Positions 6,751 to 7,679 of a DNA stretch of 7,679 bases are shown one piece after another; the first letter of the stretch is position 1; every line of letters begins with the position of its first letter. The notes below the pieces were generated by a model. That model was not told where the DNA came from. It searched no databases and saw only the letters and a program-made list of their open reading frames with translations. Both the position numbers and the translations under genes were made by a program. The stretch comes from Draconibacterium orientale (GTDB lineage: Bacteria > Bacteroidota > Bacteroidia > Bacteroidales > UBA12170): assembly GCA_020718315.1 (NCBI GenBank), contig DYSK01000098.1, forward strand, positions 1-7,679. Direction: 5' to 3'.

Positions 6751-7679
6751 ATGAAAAATACTTATTTCGATCTGGTTGAGCAAAGTTATTACTTCCCACA
6801 GGAAGGTTTTGATTTGCGTAATGATTACCTCACCTTTCATGGGATTTCACTAAAATATTTAATCGAAAAATACGGAACTCCTTTTCGATTTATTTATCTC
6901 CCAAAAATTGGAGAGCAAATTAAAAAGGCAAGAAATTTGTTCAACCGCGCCATTCGAAATAACGACTACGATGGAAAATATCATTTCTGCTACTGCACCA
7001 AATGCAATCACTTTCATCACGTAATCAGCGAAGCATTAAAACACAAAGTCAATCTCGAAACCTCTTCTTCTTTCGATATCGATTTAATCCTCAATCTATA
7101 CAAAAACAAACAGATCGACAAGAATAGAATTATTGTACACAACGGTTACAAAACCGACGAATACATTATCAAAATTGTAGATCTGGTAAAAACCGGATTC
7201 AAAAACTCGATTGTAGTTTTGGATAGTGTGAATGAGCTGAGCCGATTGGTTAAATTTGCCAAAGGCGACAAAATAAAAATTGGCTTACGAATGGCTATCG
7301 ACGAAGAACCCCAATCGGCCTATTATACATCCCGACTTGGTATTCGACATACCGAAATGCTCGATTTTTTCAATAAGAACATCAAAGGAAATAAAAATGT
7401 GGAGCTGAAAATGTTTCATTTCTTTGTTGACTCCGGAATCAAAGACACACTCTACTATTGGGGCGAATTTCAAAAGGCACTCAAACTCTACATCGAACTC
7501 CAAAAACAATGCAATTCACTCGACTCTTTTAATTTAGGCGGTGGATTTCCTATTCGAAACCATTTAGGATTTGAATACAGTTACGAATATATGATAAACG
7601 AAATTGTAAAAAGTATTAAGGAAGCTACCGATGCCGAAAATGTGCCCAATCCTGATATCTATACCGAATTTGGAAGATA
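6751..7679 (+). CDS. speA: Arginine decarboxylase (SpeA-like), 5' part, cut by window edge
   Basis: The frame from ATG 6751 stays open to the right edge, giving 309 codons of an incomplete gene. The product is a PLP-dependent decarboxylase of the alanine-racemase fold (fold type III). Arginine decarboxylase converts arginine to agmatine in the cytoplasm, the first step of one polyamine route. YGTPFRFIYLPKI (41-53) is the typical entry to the barrel. Lys84 in CYCTKCNHF is the expected PLP-binding lysine. ETSSSFDI (103-110), His223 in FHFFVDSGI, the phosphate-binding NLGGGFP (261-267) and TEFGR (305-309, equivalent to EPGR) follow in the right order. The closely spaced early motifs suggest the compact Bacteroidota version (about 460 residues, from memory) rather than the 630-residue enterobacterial SpeA. 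The C-terminal part, including the CxxD substrate motif, is outside the window. Arginine as substrate is inferred from family resemblance; related enzymes act on ornithine, lysine, diaminopimelate or carboxynorspermidine. Confidence 0.88.
   Translation, partial: MKNTYFDLVEQSYYFPQEGFDLRNDYLTFHGISLKYLIEKYGTPFRFIYLPKIGEQIKKARNLFNRAIRNNDYDGKYHFCYCTKCNHFHHVISEALKHKVNLETSSSFDIDLILNLYKNKQIDKNRIIVHNGYKTDEYIIKIVDLVKTGFKNSIVVLDSVNELSRLVKFAKGDKIKIGLRMAIDEEPQSAYYTSRLGIRHTEMLDFFNKNIKGNKNVELKMFHFFVDSGIKDTLYYWGEFQKALKLYIELQKQCNSLDSFNLGGGFPIRNHLGFEYSYEYMINEIVKSIKEATDAENVPNPDIYTEFGR

Noticed and set aside
7285..7509. A 74-residue minus-strand frame within the decarboxylase
   Set aside because: The + strand frame carries ordered PLP-decarboxylase motifs through this stretch, so the antisense frame is a shadow.

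Overview
The window looks like a piece of chromosome from a member of the Bacteroidota, probably of the Flavobacteriia/Bacteroidia type. Three things support this. The DNA is AT-rich. None of the five gene starts has a well-placed GGAGG-type ribosome binding site; the leaders are A/T-rich instead. A candidate promoter upstream of the first full gene has a perfect TAnnTTTG -7 box, the element typical of this phylum. The last two proteins also resemble Bacteroidota families as I remember them. All genes are on the + strand, and no mobile element, CRISPR array or RNA gene is recognisable.

Layout: (1) Positions 1-443 hold no intact gene. A reading frame without a usable start codon (about 110-367) has protein-like composition and may be a gene remnant. 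A candidate promoter at 307-338 overlaps its 3' end. (2) Positions 444-5974 hold a compact three-gene tripartite efflux operon: a periplasmic adaptor, an inner-membrane RND pump of the HAE1/AcrB type with all key proton-relay residues, and a TolC-like outer-membrane channel. The genes are 17 bp and 0 bp apart, so co-transcription and coupled production of the three subunits are expected. (3) Positions 5975-6340 are a 366-bp AT-rich spacer with a small hairpin, a T-run and three copies of TTTAGCC. (4) Positions 6341-6682 encode a small protein with an extremely aspartate-rich C-terminal tail. (5) From 6751 to the right edge runs the first 309 codons of a SpeA-like arginine decarboxylase of the alanine-racemase fold. 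It should make agmatine for polyamine synthesis.

Together the efflux genes would form one envelope-spanning pump driven by the proton gradient; its substrates cannot be read from sequence. The small acidic protein and the decarboxylase form a separate downstream unit (68-bp gap) belonging to polyamine metabolism. I see no clear sign of a new defence or mobile system. The least ordinary items are the startless upstream frame and the acidic protein beside the decarboxylase.
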